21,305 nucleotides of DNA, taken from the IMG/VR virus record IMGVR_UViG_3300020400_000054, positions 1 through 21,305 of that record; one strand, given 5' to 3'. The position numbers and the translations under genes were made by a program. Every line of letters starts with the position of its first letter. Position 1 is the stretch's first letter. The DNA comes from a virus. Positions 1-12,000 of the stretch are shown here, piece after piece. The notes beneath the pieces were generated by a model that worked only from the letters and a program-made list of their open reading frames with translations, did not search any database and was not told where the DNA came from.

Positions 1-3000
1 GAGTACCAGACGCATCTACCACTTCGGTGCCTGATCCATGCTCCTTAATTCCTGTTCCAAGTGTTCCACGTTGCAGTTGTCCTAACGTGTTACCTGATTT
101 TGTAAAGTATTCTATTCTCTCTTTGTCTATGAATATGACTCCAGGTATAATTGTAGCGACAGATGAACCGTCGTAACTAATCACACTCTTTGGTTCGGGC
201 AACACAGTGCCATCCTCGACAGTGATTGTTTGTGTGCCAATCGTCATATCCAATGTAAGTTTCGTTGTCGCATTTTTTGATATTCTTTTATAGAAGGTTC
301 TGTTAAGCATGTCTTTGAAAATTCTAAATCCAGTTGCACCTACTGCCGAGTCTACAGCAAAATACATCACGTCAAGTCTGTCACTTGATGTAATAGTTCT
401 GCCAGACACTGTCACCGTGTTCCCGCTAACAATATAATCGGAACCTTGTGTTAATTGTTCTCCATTGAGCCATACATACGTATAAGTGGCATTAATGGTA
501 TCAAATCTTAATTTAAATATTCCGCTTGGTCTACCTTCCAACACCTCTCTTCTTTGTTTCATGCCTAAGGCATTGTTAAAGGTTGTGACAGATAATACGT
601 CATCTTGGCTTAGAGAATATGGTGAAGTTATCCTTGCCGGCACCAATATTATATCTGTGCCTTGATTAAAATATTGATTATCAACTAGCGTAGAAATACA
701 AATCACATCAGAGGCACTTGGAAGTGAACCCGTCACAAATTCCACATTTTGATTTGCAATATCGACTGTGTAATCTGTTGATAGTAGTTTTTCCACACCG
801 TTTACAAATACCTGTACCTGACTCGCTGTTGTTATAGTTTTTGCTGGGTCCACTGTTGAGTCGTCACCCAATCCAGACACCACACCATATGTATATGTGC
901 TTCCATCGCCGACGTAATACGTATTATCAGGTCCACGTAACATTCTTCCATTGAGCTCGATAGTGGTCAACCCTGAGAACGGACCAATTGCTCCTGCAGG
1001 AAAAGTTAATGTATACCTGTTAGTACTTCCGTCATATGTAATTTTTTCATTTCTAATACTTGCAAAACTTCTTGAACTTGTAGCAGATTTATTGAAACCT
1101 GCAACTTGTATAAAAGCACCTGCTGGTGGCACTGGTGAATTGAAAGTGATTGTCACTGTGTTTGCAGTGATTGTTTTTGTAAAGTCAGTTCTTGGCACTC
1201 CGTCTTGTGTAACATATATGTCTGATACACTAGAGTCAAGGTTGAATTCATTTCTTGAACTTGTTGTAAATGACACTGTTGAATTATCACCAATAAATGT
1301 ATCAAGCACTCTGTAATTTTCTCCAGAGATTGCAAAAACTTTTGTTGATATCACACTATTATTTGCTGGTGGTGAATTAAATGTTATTGTCTTGTTACCA
1401 ACTTGCACTGTGTAATCGGTGGTTAATTTTTTCACCTCACCATCTACTACAACAGTTACAGATCCTAGTGTGCCAGGGAAATCGCCAATTGCAAACACTG
1501 TTGTACTTCCGTTGCCTTTGTGATTTACTTCGCTAATAAAAGGAACACCAGATTCTGGCGAAGTGTACACTTTAATATCTACTGTATCAAATAGTTGTCC
1601 AGGAACAGTTTCTTCTGGTGCATAACTTGTGTCAGGAGATACAAATGCGTCTCCCTCAAGCACGATGTCACTAGGTGCCTTACCTAGTGCTGATGTGAAA
1701 AGTCCACCTTTGACAATAGAATCTAGGGTCCTATCATCCGTTGGTGTTAGTACACCGTCATCGTCAAATGGAATAAATTCCACTAATGCGTTTTCATTAG
1801 GCATGTCACTTATTGTAAATGTTACGGTAGATCCATCGCCTCGAATCACGTCAGATAATTTTTTCCTAGTGCTGTCATCCTGTGTGATGTACACTTGAAA
1901 CACATCAGTTGATTTTGGAGCAGTATCAAACGTATAAGACGCTGTGGATCCGTCTGCCCTGAAAGCCTTTATTCTACTATCACCGTAGTTGTCCCATGGG
2001 AAGTCATACCAACCTGCTTTGTCCCAACCTGCTTCCTGTGTGAATAGAAGACCAGTGACCATTGTGCCTCCGTAGTCTACACCCGTCATTACTTGATCTA
2101 ATTCATTGCCAGGCATTCCTGAACCAGGAGTGTAAAAACCTTTGGTCCTATCTGCGGCAGTAAGTCCTGTCTCGTTTCCATATACTTTGTAGACACTGTT
2201 TACGTTGTCATCAAAATCTGTTGTGGATGTAAATGGATTGGTTACCTTGTACAACTGATTTTTGTATCTTAAAAGATCGTTGTATGCGTAACTTGTTGAT
2301 ACCTCCCAATCAACCACTCTACTTGTGCTAGACACTCTGTCAAACTTGATTGTTGTGTCAAAGTCTCTAACAAGATCATTGTCTAGATTTGCATAGGCCT
2401 TTGCAGAATCAGTTGGTGTTGAACCGTCATTTTTTCCACCAGTCAGCACCACTGTTGGAGTAGCGGTGTAATTAGCGCCTACATCCGTGACAGTGATCTG
2501 TGTCACTACTCCTGATTGTATTGTAGCAGTAGCCTTTGCGGCTGACGTTGTAGGAGTAACATACATTTTATAAAGACCAGATTTACTTGACATTCCATGA
2601 TTGGATATTTGGCTATCTGGCATGTAATACACTCCACCAAATTCATTAAAGGTGTGAATGTGAGATGTACCAGAACCACCGTTTTGTGAATCCCATATGT
2701 TTGATTGTGTTAAACTTGTAAACAGAGGATAGTAGTAACCATACTTGCCTGATGATGCCCCTCTGGAACTTGTTCCCAATATTTGGAACGGACCTGTGGA
2801 TCCAGTTGTACCTCCAACAATAGATACAGTAGGTTCAACCTCATACCCTGATCCACCATCAAAGACTGTGATACTCTTGACAAATTTTTTGTGATAATCA
2901 TTCCACATCTGCCATGGGTACTCAGTCAGTTTGTCGGTATCTAGATCAACATTTAAAGACCTAATTTTGGCAGTGTCGGCGTCATAAAAAGTTGGATTAT

Positions 3001-6000
3001 CAAAGTCTGTATATATTCCATCCTGCGTTTCTATTTGATCGTAGCCAATTTTGTATTCCCTTAATTTTGTATGAAATGGTTTAACCTCATTTATGTAACT
3101 TTCTATCCAACTGTCTGTACCTGATGTATATGTTTTTCTTTGATCTAATTTTCTTACTGAATTTTTGACATTTAAAAAAGATGTCTTGAACATCCAATCA
3201 ACATAAGTCTGCTCAGATAAAACTTTTCTCAAGCCTGTAAAAAATAATGTATTGTACTCTTTGGCCAAGTCATTTATGAATAAATCATCTCGCAGTGCTG
3301 TTAAAACTTTTCGTGTTTCGATACTAGGTTCTTGGTCAAAAAAGTTATCATCAAAATTATCTGCACCCGCATATCCTGTAGCATCTTGAGAATAGTCATA
3401 TAATTTTGTGCTAAGTCTTATTGTGCCGTTTTCGGTTCCAACGTTAGTGAAGCCAGATGCTGTTTTCATAAACAATTTCCATCCACCTGTATCTGCATTT
3501 GTAACCTTAACATGTTTTCCTATGGCAAGATCTAACGAATCTAACTCATATTCAAATTTAACCTGCTTATCTATAGGCGTATTTTCACTATGAATCATTT
3601 CATGAACCTCTGGATCCGTTCCATACCAGTCTGTGTAACTCCAGTATGCTGATGTGTTATAGGTCTGCAACTTTGTTCTCGACCATTGCGTACCGTCCCA
3701 TTGATATATGGCCCAATAATTATTTGCTGTTTCGTCTGCTCTAACAAGATAATTCACTGTACCTGAAATATCGGCAGTGTTGATGTAAGTAAGTTCTGCA
3801 TATGTATCAACCGAACCTTCCCACTCGAGACTTTGTGCAGTTGGCTCAGGGTCTTTTGAATCTAAATTTGCTAAATTTATTTGTCCAACTAGTTGATTTT
3901 TCTTCAAAACTGTATTTGCATAATCTATAATTTCTTTAAGAGCAGAATATCTATCAACATACCAGCTCTGCCTTGGGCGTACACTGTTTCCGTATCTTTC
4001 ATTTACAGGAAGGTTGAGATCCGGCACAAGATCGCCGGTACTGTTTTTACCAATCAAAGAATCCCACCATCTAGCCTCTATTTGTGTACCAGGCCTGAAA
4101 TCTTTATCTCCTTCTCTGACCAATTTCCAGACGCTGTGTGCGTCGGCATCAAATGTGTTAGTTCGTAAATCGACATTTAATACAATATGATCATTTACTA
4201 AATTTGTTACATTGTATACCTGTAACTTGTTTGTGTCAGTCACAGCGTAATACTTTAGGCCAAACCTGCTAGGATTTTGGATAACATTTGCCACATAAGA
4301 TACTGAATTTTTTCGATCTACCATGCTTTTGTTAGGCAGATCACTTTTATTTTTTACCCAATAATAATAAAAAGGTACAAAGTCGTCTAACCTAGAGTCG
4401 TATCTTTCGATGACTGTATACTGAGAGTCATCACCGTAGAGTGCGATGCCAGATACATTCTCCCCAAAGCCTTCTACCCTTCGGTCCCACTCACTAGGTA
4501 ACAATCGGGATTCGACCCATTCGTACACATCTATGCTAGATCCAGGAAATATTTTACCCCAATTATTATGTTTGTATTCTTGAGTATCCTGTTCATACCA
4601 TAACCATTTTACTGTTGAAAGATCCCACCAAACTTCCCCAACATGTGTTTCTGCCCATGGTGTTTTTGTATTTGCATTTGGCCCGACATTGTAAATTGCT
4701 GGATCCCAAGCAGTTTTTATATCTATTTCTCTGTCGGCCAAACCGAGTATACGTCCTTTGACTGGATCATAAAGATCATAATAATCTCTGATTTGTTTTG
4801 ACCTATTGTCAAAGTCGAAAACTTGTCCTAACTTTTGAATATCAACTAACGATGTTTCAGTGACTAAATTTTTCCAAGCATACTGTCCGGATGTGTTGAG
4901 ATCTAAAGATAAAACTGTTCCATCATTTGTTCTTGTTGTTGCACCAACCACATTGCCATCGTCTTTAGGCGCTCCTATAAGCACGGTGTCGTCAATGACA
5001 CACACACCTTTTCCAAAATCGTCGTTTTCAGAGACAGCATCTGAAATTAATCTATCATCAATTATAAATTTAGTGTTATACATTGTGGCTGTGTATGCCC
5101 CACCTGACCCAGCGTTTGCGTCAACTACATTGGTATCTTGTAAGTCGAAAGTAGTTTCTCCCGAATCAAACTTCATTTCACGAGAACTTGCAAATCTTTC
5201 GGCTCCAATCACAATTCTATTGCCGACATCGTTTATGTCTAGACTAGTGCCGAACCTCATGTTTGTTTGTTCGTCTGGCGATTTAATCGTTTGTTGAAGT
5301 GTATATGTATTAGTGGATTCGTCTGCATTCCATTTGTAGTAATATATTGCACCACCATCAATTTGTCCTGTGCTTCCGTCGTCCATACCCGGAGCACCAA
5401 CAATGAGTGTGCCGCCATCTTTACTCATTGCAATTGAATCACCAAAGGCAGTGTTCAAAGACGAACCATCTGCTGATACTCCTGTGATAGTTTGTGCAAG
5501 TGCAAACGTATTTTGTGTGCTTCCGTCACTGCTTTGCGATGTCTTGATAAAAATCTCCACCTTACCAGCATTTCCTGGCGCCAACGAACTTACGGCCAAT
5601 ATATCACCGTTATCATTCGCCGCGATTCTGTGTCCAAACCTTTGTCCCGAACCACCTGCGGGAGATTCAATTGTCAGATCCTGAGTCCATGTGTCATATG
5701 TTGATCCATCTGCTCCTATACCCCATGTGTACATGTACACTCTCCCTCTATCGCTGTCATGTCCTGGTGCTGACACAAACAGATATTTGTCAGGAGTCGA
5801 TCGTGCAGATGATAAACCAGGTTCGGAAATCTTATGATTCCATCCAAAATTCAAATTTTCATTTGCTGTTGACCCGTCTGTTGGCGGAGTGATTGTATTT
5901 AGAATACCATATTTGAAAGTCGACTGATCCCAAATGTATACTTTGATCAATCCAGCATTGAGTTGTCTCGTGCTACCATCTTGATCTAATGTATTCGTAA

Positions 6001-9000
6001 ATGGTGCACCGGCCACCACAAAGTTTTCATCAGTGCTTATAGACAATGATTCTCCAAGTCGACTTGTGTTGTCATTATTTTCTGTCATTGTGACTGTAGA
6101 CTGAGTGCCGAAAGTAGTGCCTGCTGTGCTTGATGTCCTGAAAAGGAAATGTATCTCACCCTGTGACTTACCTGGAGCAGATACAACCACAGTTCTTCCA
6201 TCATTTCTAGCAACTACCTTATGTCCAAATTCTTGCTCATCCGTAGCATTGTCGGGAGATAAAATAATTTTACTTGTGTAAGGATCTTGTTTCTCATAAA
6301 CTCGCCACAGGCCTTCGGTATCTGCGTCAGCAAAAACTTTGTCTCCTGGCATATCTATGGCATCATTTTTGTCGTTGTAAATCTTATAGTTTAGTCTATC
6401 GTTAACGTTGTCCATTGACGATAATCTTACGGATATAAAATTATAGATGTTACCATAACTGTCAGCAGTTGAACCATCTTCTAGTGCAGGAATAAATCCT
6501 ATATTTCCGGTGTAGTCTATTATGACAGTTTTATGACTAGGTATGGCTTTTACTTGATAGACGCCATTTAGTGTTGCCTCTTCACTATTTGATATGGCAA
6601 AATAATCTGCTTGTGTCCTGATAGAGCCTGCAGATAAATTATGTGAACCTGTAAATGTTACTTCGAGTTGGGTTGAGTCATTGATCAATTCAAGATTCGC
6701 AATCTTGATTTCTGCACTTGTGATACGAAGCACGTCCCAATCTTTGTTTGATTTGTTTGCTACCCATATTAGATCATTGGTAGATATTTTATTCATGTCC
6801 AAGGACAAAATTTCTTCTATATTAAACAATGTGTGTTGGACCTGCGACAATTGAGGATAGCCGGCAGTTTTAAACACTTGTGCTATATCTCTACTGACAC
6901 CTTCTTTAGCGTAATCTAATTTACTAAAGGTAGATGCCGCTGTGTACTCAACAGGTTTGTAGTAAAGATCTTCTTTGGCTACACCTATTGATCTAGAATA
7001 ATCTGTTGTTTCATTTGAAGAATCCAACAGTTCAATACTTTGAGGATCTGCGACTATCTTATCATCTCTGAGGGTTATTTGTATATTTTCTATAGAATCA
7101 GTGTTTCCAAACTTACCTGTTCTTATCATCCATTCTGGATATAGGTCTAGTGTAATATCTTCGCCTTCGTATTTCGCCTTAAGCAGTTTGTCTATTGCGT
7201 TCTTTGTACCTTTTTCTCTGATGTAACCTTGATAAAATTTGTATTGAGACACATCATTCACAAATAAATTTTCGAGATAATCTCTTGATTGATATCCGGT
7301 TAGCCTTTGAGCCAGTTGCTGTTGAGATTCATCAAAATTATTGGTTTCCAAATCATAAAAATCATTGAATTGCGAAATTTTATATTCGAAGTTCGGAATT
7401 AGTTGTGGCGCCGGCTTTTCGGACTTCAACTTCCAATTGAAATTTTCGAATTTTGATCCAGAATTATGATTTGCTTTTGCCACATAAAATTTTCCTTGGT
7501 ACTCAACACTGTCACCTATTTTATAATCAGTATTGGCTAACCAATAGGTTACCTGAGCGGCATCAAAAATGAAACCCGGAGCATAATAGTCACCGTTCCA
7601 ATTGCCTGTTTTCCAACCAACTAATTTTAATCTTTGTTGTCGAAAACCTGTTGCGGCGTCATATATGATATCAGAAAAGACAGTTTTGTTATCAAATAAA
7701 ATAATGTGTTCTTTTTGAACTGTGTTTAGAGCAATATTATATAGGCCAATCTGATCAGACTTGATTCCTAATTCAAATGTTTTTCCTATCCGTTTTGTGG
7801 AAACTTCTGCTAAATCAATTTTTCTACCACCTGAGTCTAGCAAAGAATAATCGCCTGCTACATTTCTAAGTCTTCCCACTATGCTGTTATTGGTGTCTAA
7901 CTCGAATCCGTCAGCGGCAGGAGATACCGTTACTGCCGATCCTGGTGCCCATTCTTGTGTTGTCCAGAACAAAAATTCTCGAACTGCATTAGCCCAATTC
8001 AAAGTTTCTTTGATTTCTTTTGAAAACTTGTTAAATTTGAATCCTTGACTTTCGAGCCAGTGTCCATAACCAAATAAAAAATCTGCCACATCTTGTATTG
8101 TAGCAAACACATGTCCATAAGGTATGGTTTGTGTTATTTCTTGATAATTTCTATATTCCTTTACAGCCAAAGATCCTTCAACTTGCACTGCTTTTGCTGT
8201 GCTTGTTTTGATAGGATAGTTAAAACTGAAATGTGGCTTTAATGTGTTATATCCAAGTATTTTGTATCCACCAACAAATGTAACACTTGATCCATCTGTT
8301 TTAGTTGTGGTGTCTGTGTTTTTTTCAATTAGCACACCAGAATAATTGAAACTATCCACAGGATTGCTGGTCCTAAATAAAATTTTATAATTCTCATCTG
8401 GAATAAATTTTGATCCTGATGTCGAACCAGGCGATACACTGTCTGTCAATATTTTAATATTATCTTTATCGGTGAATCCTCCAAGTTTATATGCCAGTTG
8501 AACTTTAAGGTTTTTCATCTTGTCGTAAAAGAACGTTTTGGCATCTAAGTTTCTCGACACCAGATAGTTCACTGTGTATGGCTGATACCCTGCTGTGTGA
8601 TATCTAGTAATAACTCCTGTTGCCAAATTTGTTTCTGTTTCAAGATGATATCTTCCCGAACTTAAAGTGGGTCTCACACCTGTATCAGATGATATTTGGT
8701 TCCCTGATATGTTTTTTGACAGTCTAGATAGATCAAAATAGTTTGAGAAAAATTTAGCCGGTTTTGTAAGAGCTAAAAGTTTCATTACAGAGAAAGGATA
8801 CGAACTCGATCTTCTCCAAGCAGTCTCGGCCGGAGCCTGGTCACCAAACTTCCAAGTCATTTGCCTACCAGGAATGTCAAGATCCGCAATTAAACCTGCC
8901 GCAATGGGATCCAATAAATTTCCAGATGCGTCAACCGGAATATATGATTGTATGTCTGGCTTACCGTATCTACCCGGCTCTACTTCAATTGCATTCCATA

Positions 9001-12000
9001 AAACACTGTTTCCCGAAGTGTATGGTGCTGAGCCGTATGTGTCCTCCCAATCGTCTGGTTTCTCAGAATGGCCAAACATCTCCCATGGTCTTACATGTGG
9101 AGCGTCAGTGTCATAAAAATACTTGTATATGCCTCTCCAGTATCCCGGGAGATCTGACTGCGTTAACCTATCCTTGGATTTTGAATAGTTGTAAGTGAAG
9201 GGAGATCCCTCCGAAAATACTGTATTGTTGATATACTGCACATTATTCCTGCCGGCCCAGTTATAAAAGTCTGCACCTAGAATACTATCTACTTCAGCAA
9301 GGCTGTACTCTGTTGGATAGAAAACAGTTGGAATGACGTCATTGACATCTAAGAGATCAGCATCGTAAGAAGTTTTTATATTATTGTAAATTCTTTTTTC
9401 GAGCTCTAAAATCAAATCGTCACGTTCATCGCCGTAGGCTTTTATTATAGATCCATCATGCTTTCTAATTACATTTGTATCTGTTAGGTAAGTTGTATCA
9501 GTAAAAGATTCTGGTTTAAACTTTGGATACATACCAAGTTTTGTTGGCGACGGAGGCATGAAACTTCCGGTAGTATCTGCATAATCTTTAATTACAATTT
9601 TATCTCCTTCTGATAAAGAGATTGATACATTAATACTATCATCAACAGTGCTAAAAGTGTAATCATGGCCAACTAAGAGTTGTGTGCCATTTAGATAAAC
9701 GTAGACAGCACGGTTACTAAGTTTAGTAATGTCATGCTGTGAATCCAATGCATATTCAGTTTGCGAAGCACCCAAGACAGTATAGTTTCTGATTGAAACA
9801 TTTTCCCCATAACCTAGCATGTCTTCGTAGTAAAAAGGAAATGTGCTGTTCCTACCTGGAGTAATAAGTTCGATAATCTCATCCACTCTGTCTGACGCCA
9901 CTCCTTCATAGGCAGTGCCGGTTGCATGAGTCAAAAATGCATTGTACCATTTCTCATATTCCTGTGAAGCATAATCTAAAGCGACGCTGAAATTGGCATC
10001 CTGATCAATCAAGTTGAATATTGCTGGAGTTAGTGGACCTTCATGTTGGTGTATTGTGCCGCCTTTTAGTCTTGCTTCAGGCTTGTCCCGTAAATTTGAG
10101 ACACCAGGTATAGCACCTGTGACATCTTGATTTTTGTCGAGTATATCTCTGACATGGTTTAGAATTTGTCCAAATGTAAAAGTGCCTAATTGATCGTTCA
10201 AAGCGTTAGTTGATAGGTTTTCAGGCACTTCGTATATGCCCTTGCCATCAACTTTCTCAGCACTGCTATACCCTGCAATTCTTATTTGGTCATTCGCTTC
10301 TAATTTTTTGTTAAACTTAATGTATCTATTTTTTGTTCCATTGACAAGAGTATAATCTGTCGTTAACGTTTTTCTTTGGCCGTTGACCACTACCGAAACT
10401 TCCAAGTCAGTCAAATCTGCTGAATCTTTGTAAAAATCAATTGGAAATAATTGTGTCTCTGTGGCATCGACTATTATTGTTCTTATTACACGTTGTTTGC
10501 TTTCCGAAAGTCTTTTTATCCACGAACTTCTTGAATTATGCGTTGCAAGTCCTGTGGTATAATGAAGATGGCCTTCTGCTAATTTTTTTGTTATTGTCGT
10601 TGTGCCACTCTTATATGTAAAAGATCCATTAGTGTGATCTGAATCGAATACTATGTCGCCGACATTATTGATGGTGTTGTATTTGACTTTTATCCCAAGC
10701 ACTGTGTCGGTAGTTGCTGTATCCGATGTAGCAAAGGAGAATACATTTGCTCCTATGAAAGATGAATTGGGATAAGTGGACGAATCACTGAAGGACACGT
10801 GATCGTTATCAAACATATCAAATAAAGGTGGTTGATTTACTTTAGTTTTTTCTTGTGCTTCAATAAATTTTTCAGCAGTGCTATCATATCTAAAAGTTTT
10901 CCCTTGATTTGTTGTTCCGAATTCAATGTATATTGAATCATTGTTGGACGGAGTGCCGTCTGATGCTTTTGTAAGGGCAATTACTTGTGTTGAATCTCCT
11001 GCTGTGACAAATGAAACGTCATAGATCACATCTTTGACTAAAGGATCGGTATCAGCCGAGAAAACAACTCTCATGCCGTTTGCCAAGGCCAGCCCGTCAA
11101 CAATATAACCAGTCTGTTTTACAACTTGGCTAAATGCATCAGTGGTTACTGTGTCGTACAATGTTACAGATTTTTTTGCTATAGTGCCGTGATTGTATAA
11201 AGCAAGTCCTGAATCAAATTCTATAATTGGTCTTTTTGCTCTATCTGTCTCATCTAAGACTGGAGTATAGCCATTTACTTTTGCAGTCTCTTCTATCACT
11301 GACCTATGAAACCACCTGTTGTATCTGGACCAGGCATTTCTATCTTGGGAATCTCTTTTGATAGTCATGTAGTCTTTGTTTTCAGGTAGATAGAATGCTT
11401 TGGCGTAAGGTCTTGAATCATAACCAACAGAGTCAAAAAGTATAGTAGTTTCAGTTGCGTAACTGCCTGGGGTAATTAATTCTTCTACGTCAGTCAAGGT
11501 GATTGCCTCGCCAACTCCTTCTACATAATATTCTTTGTTTTGATATGCTGTAGAAACCAAGGCACTTGGAAATTTAATCTTCATACCATTTGATAGATCG
11601 AGTGTCCTTAAACTGTAATTTTTTACCCCTATAATATCATTGTCTACATTGATTGCAGTCGTTGATGTTGCATCTTTAATCTGAAGTATGCCATACATGT
11701 TGGCATGATTGCCGCATTGATAATACAAAGTATTTGGAGCATCCGTCGGCACTGTGAATGTCACTGTTCCGTAAACTGCACCAGCGTTTGATACGCCATT
11801 GGTGTAAAATAAGTTTGTAGACCCATCCTTATAAGGTTCGGTCATTATGTAAAACGGATGGCCTTTTGCGTTCACGTTAAATTTGTAGGTGTTACCTCTG
11901 TATAAAGTTAAGATAGGATTGTTTTCATTTTCTCTATGCCTAAAATTGTATGCCCCTTTGGCCAAGTTTGATACCGAATATTCGATCACTGCCGATGGTC

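Noticed and set aside
951-1316. Plus-strand open frame of 121 codons, and similar ones at 1629-1898, 4860-5297 and 5370-5684
   Set aside because: They lie antisense to the giant gene, have no ribosome site, and read as composition-driven Ser/Val/Pro-rich strings. The minus-strand frame is continuous and domain-bearing across all of them.
341-1993. Diversity-generating retroelement target in the C-terminal modules
   Set aside because: No reverse transcriptase, no template repeat and no adenine-biased near-duplicate stretch was seen in the window. The modules differ at all codon positions.
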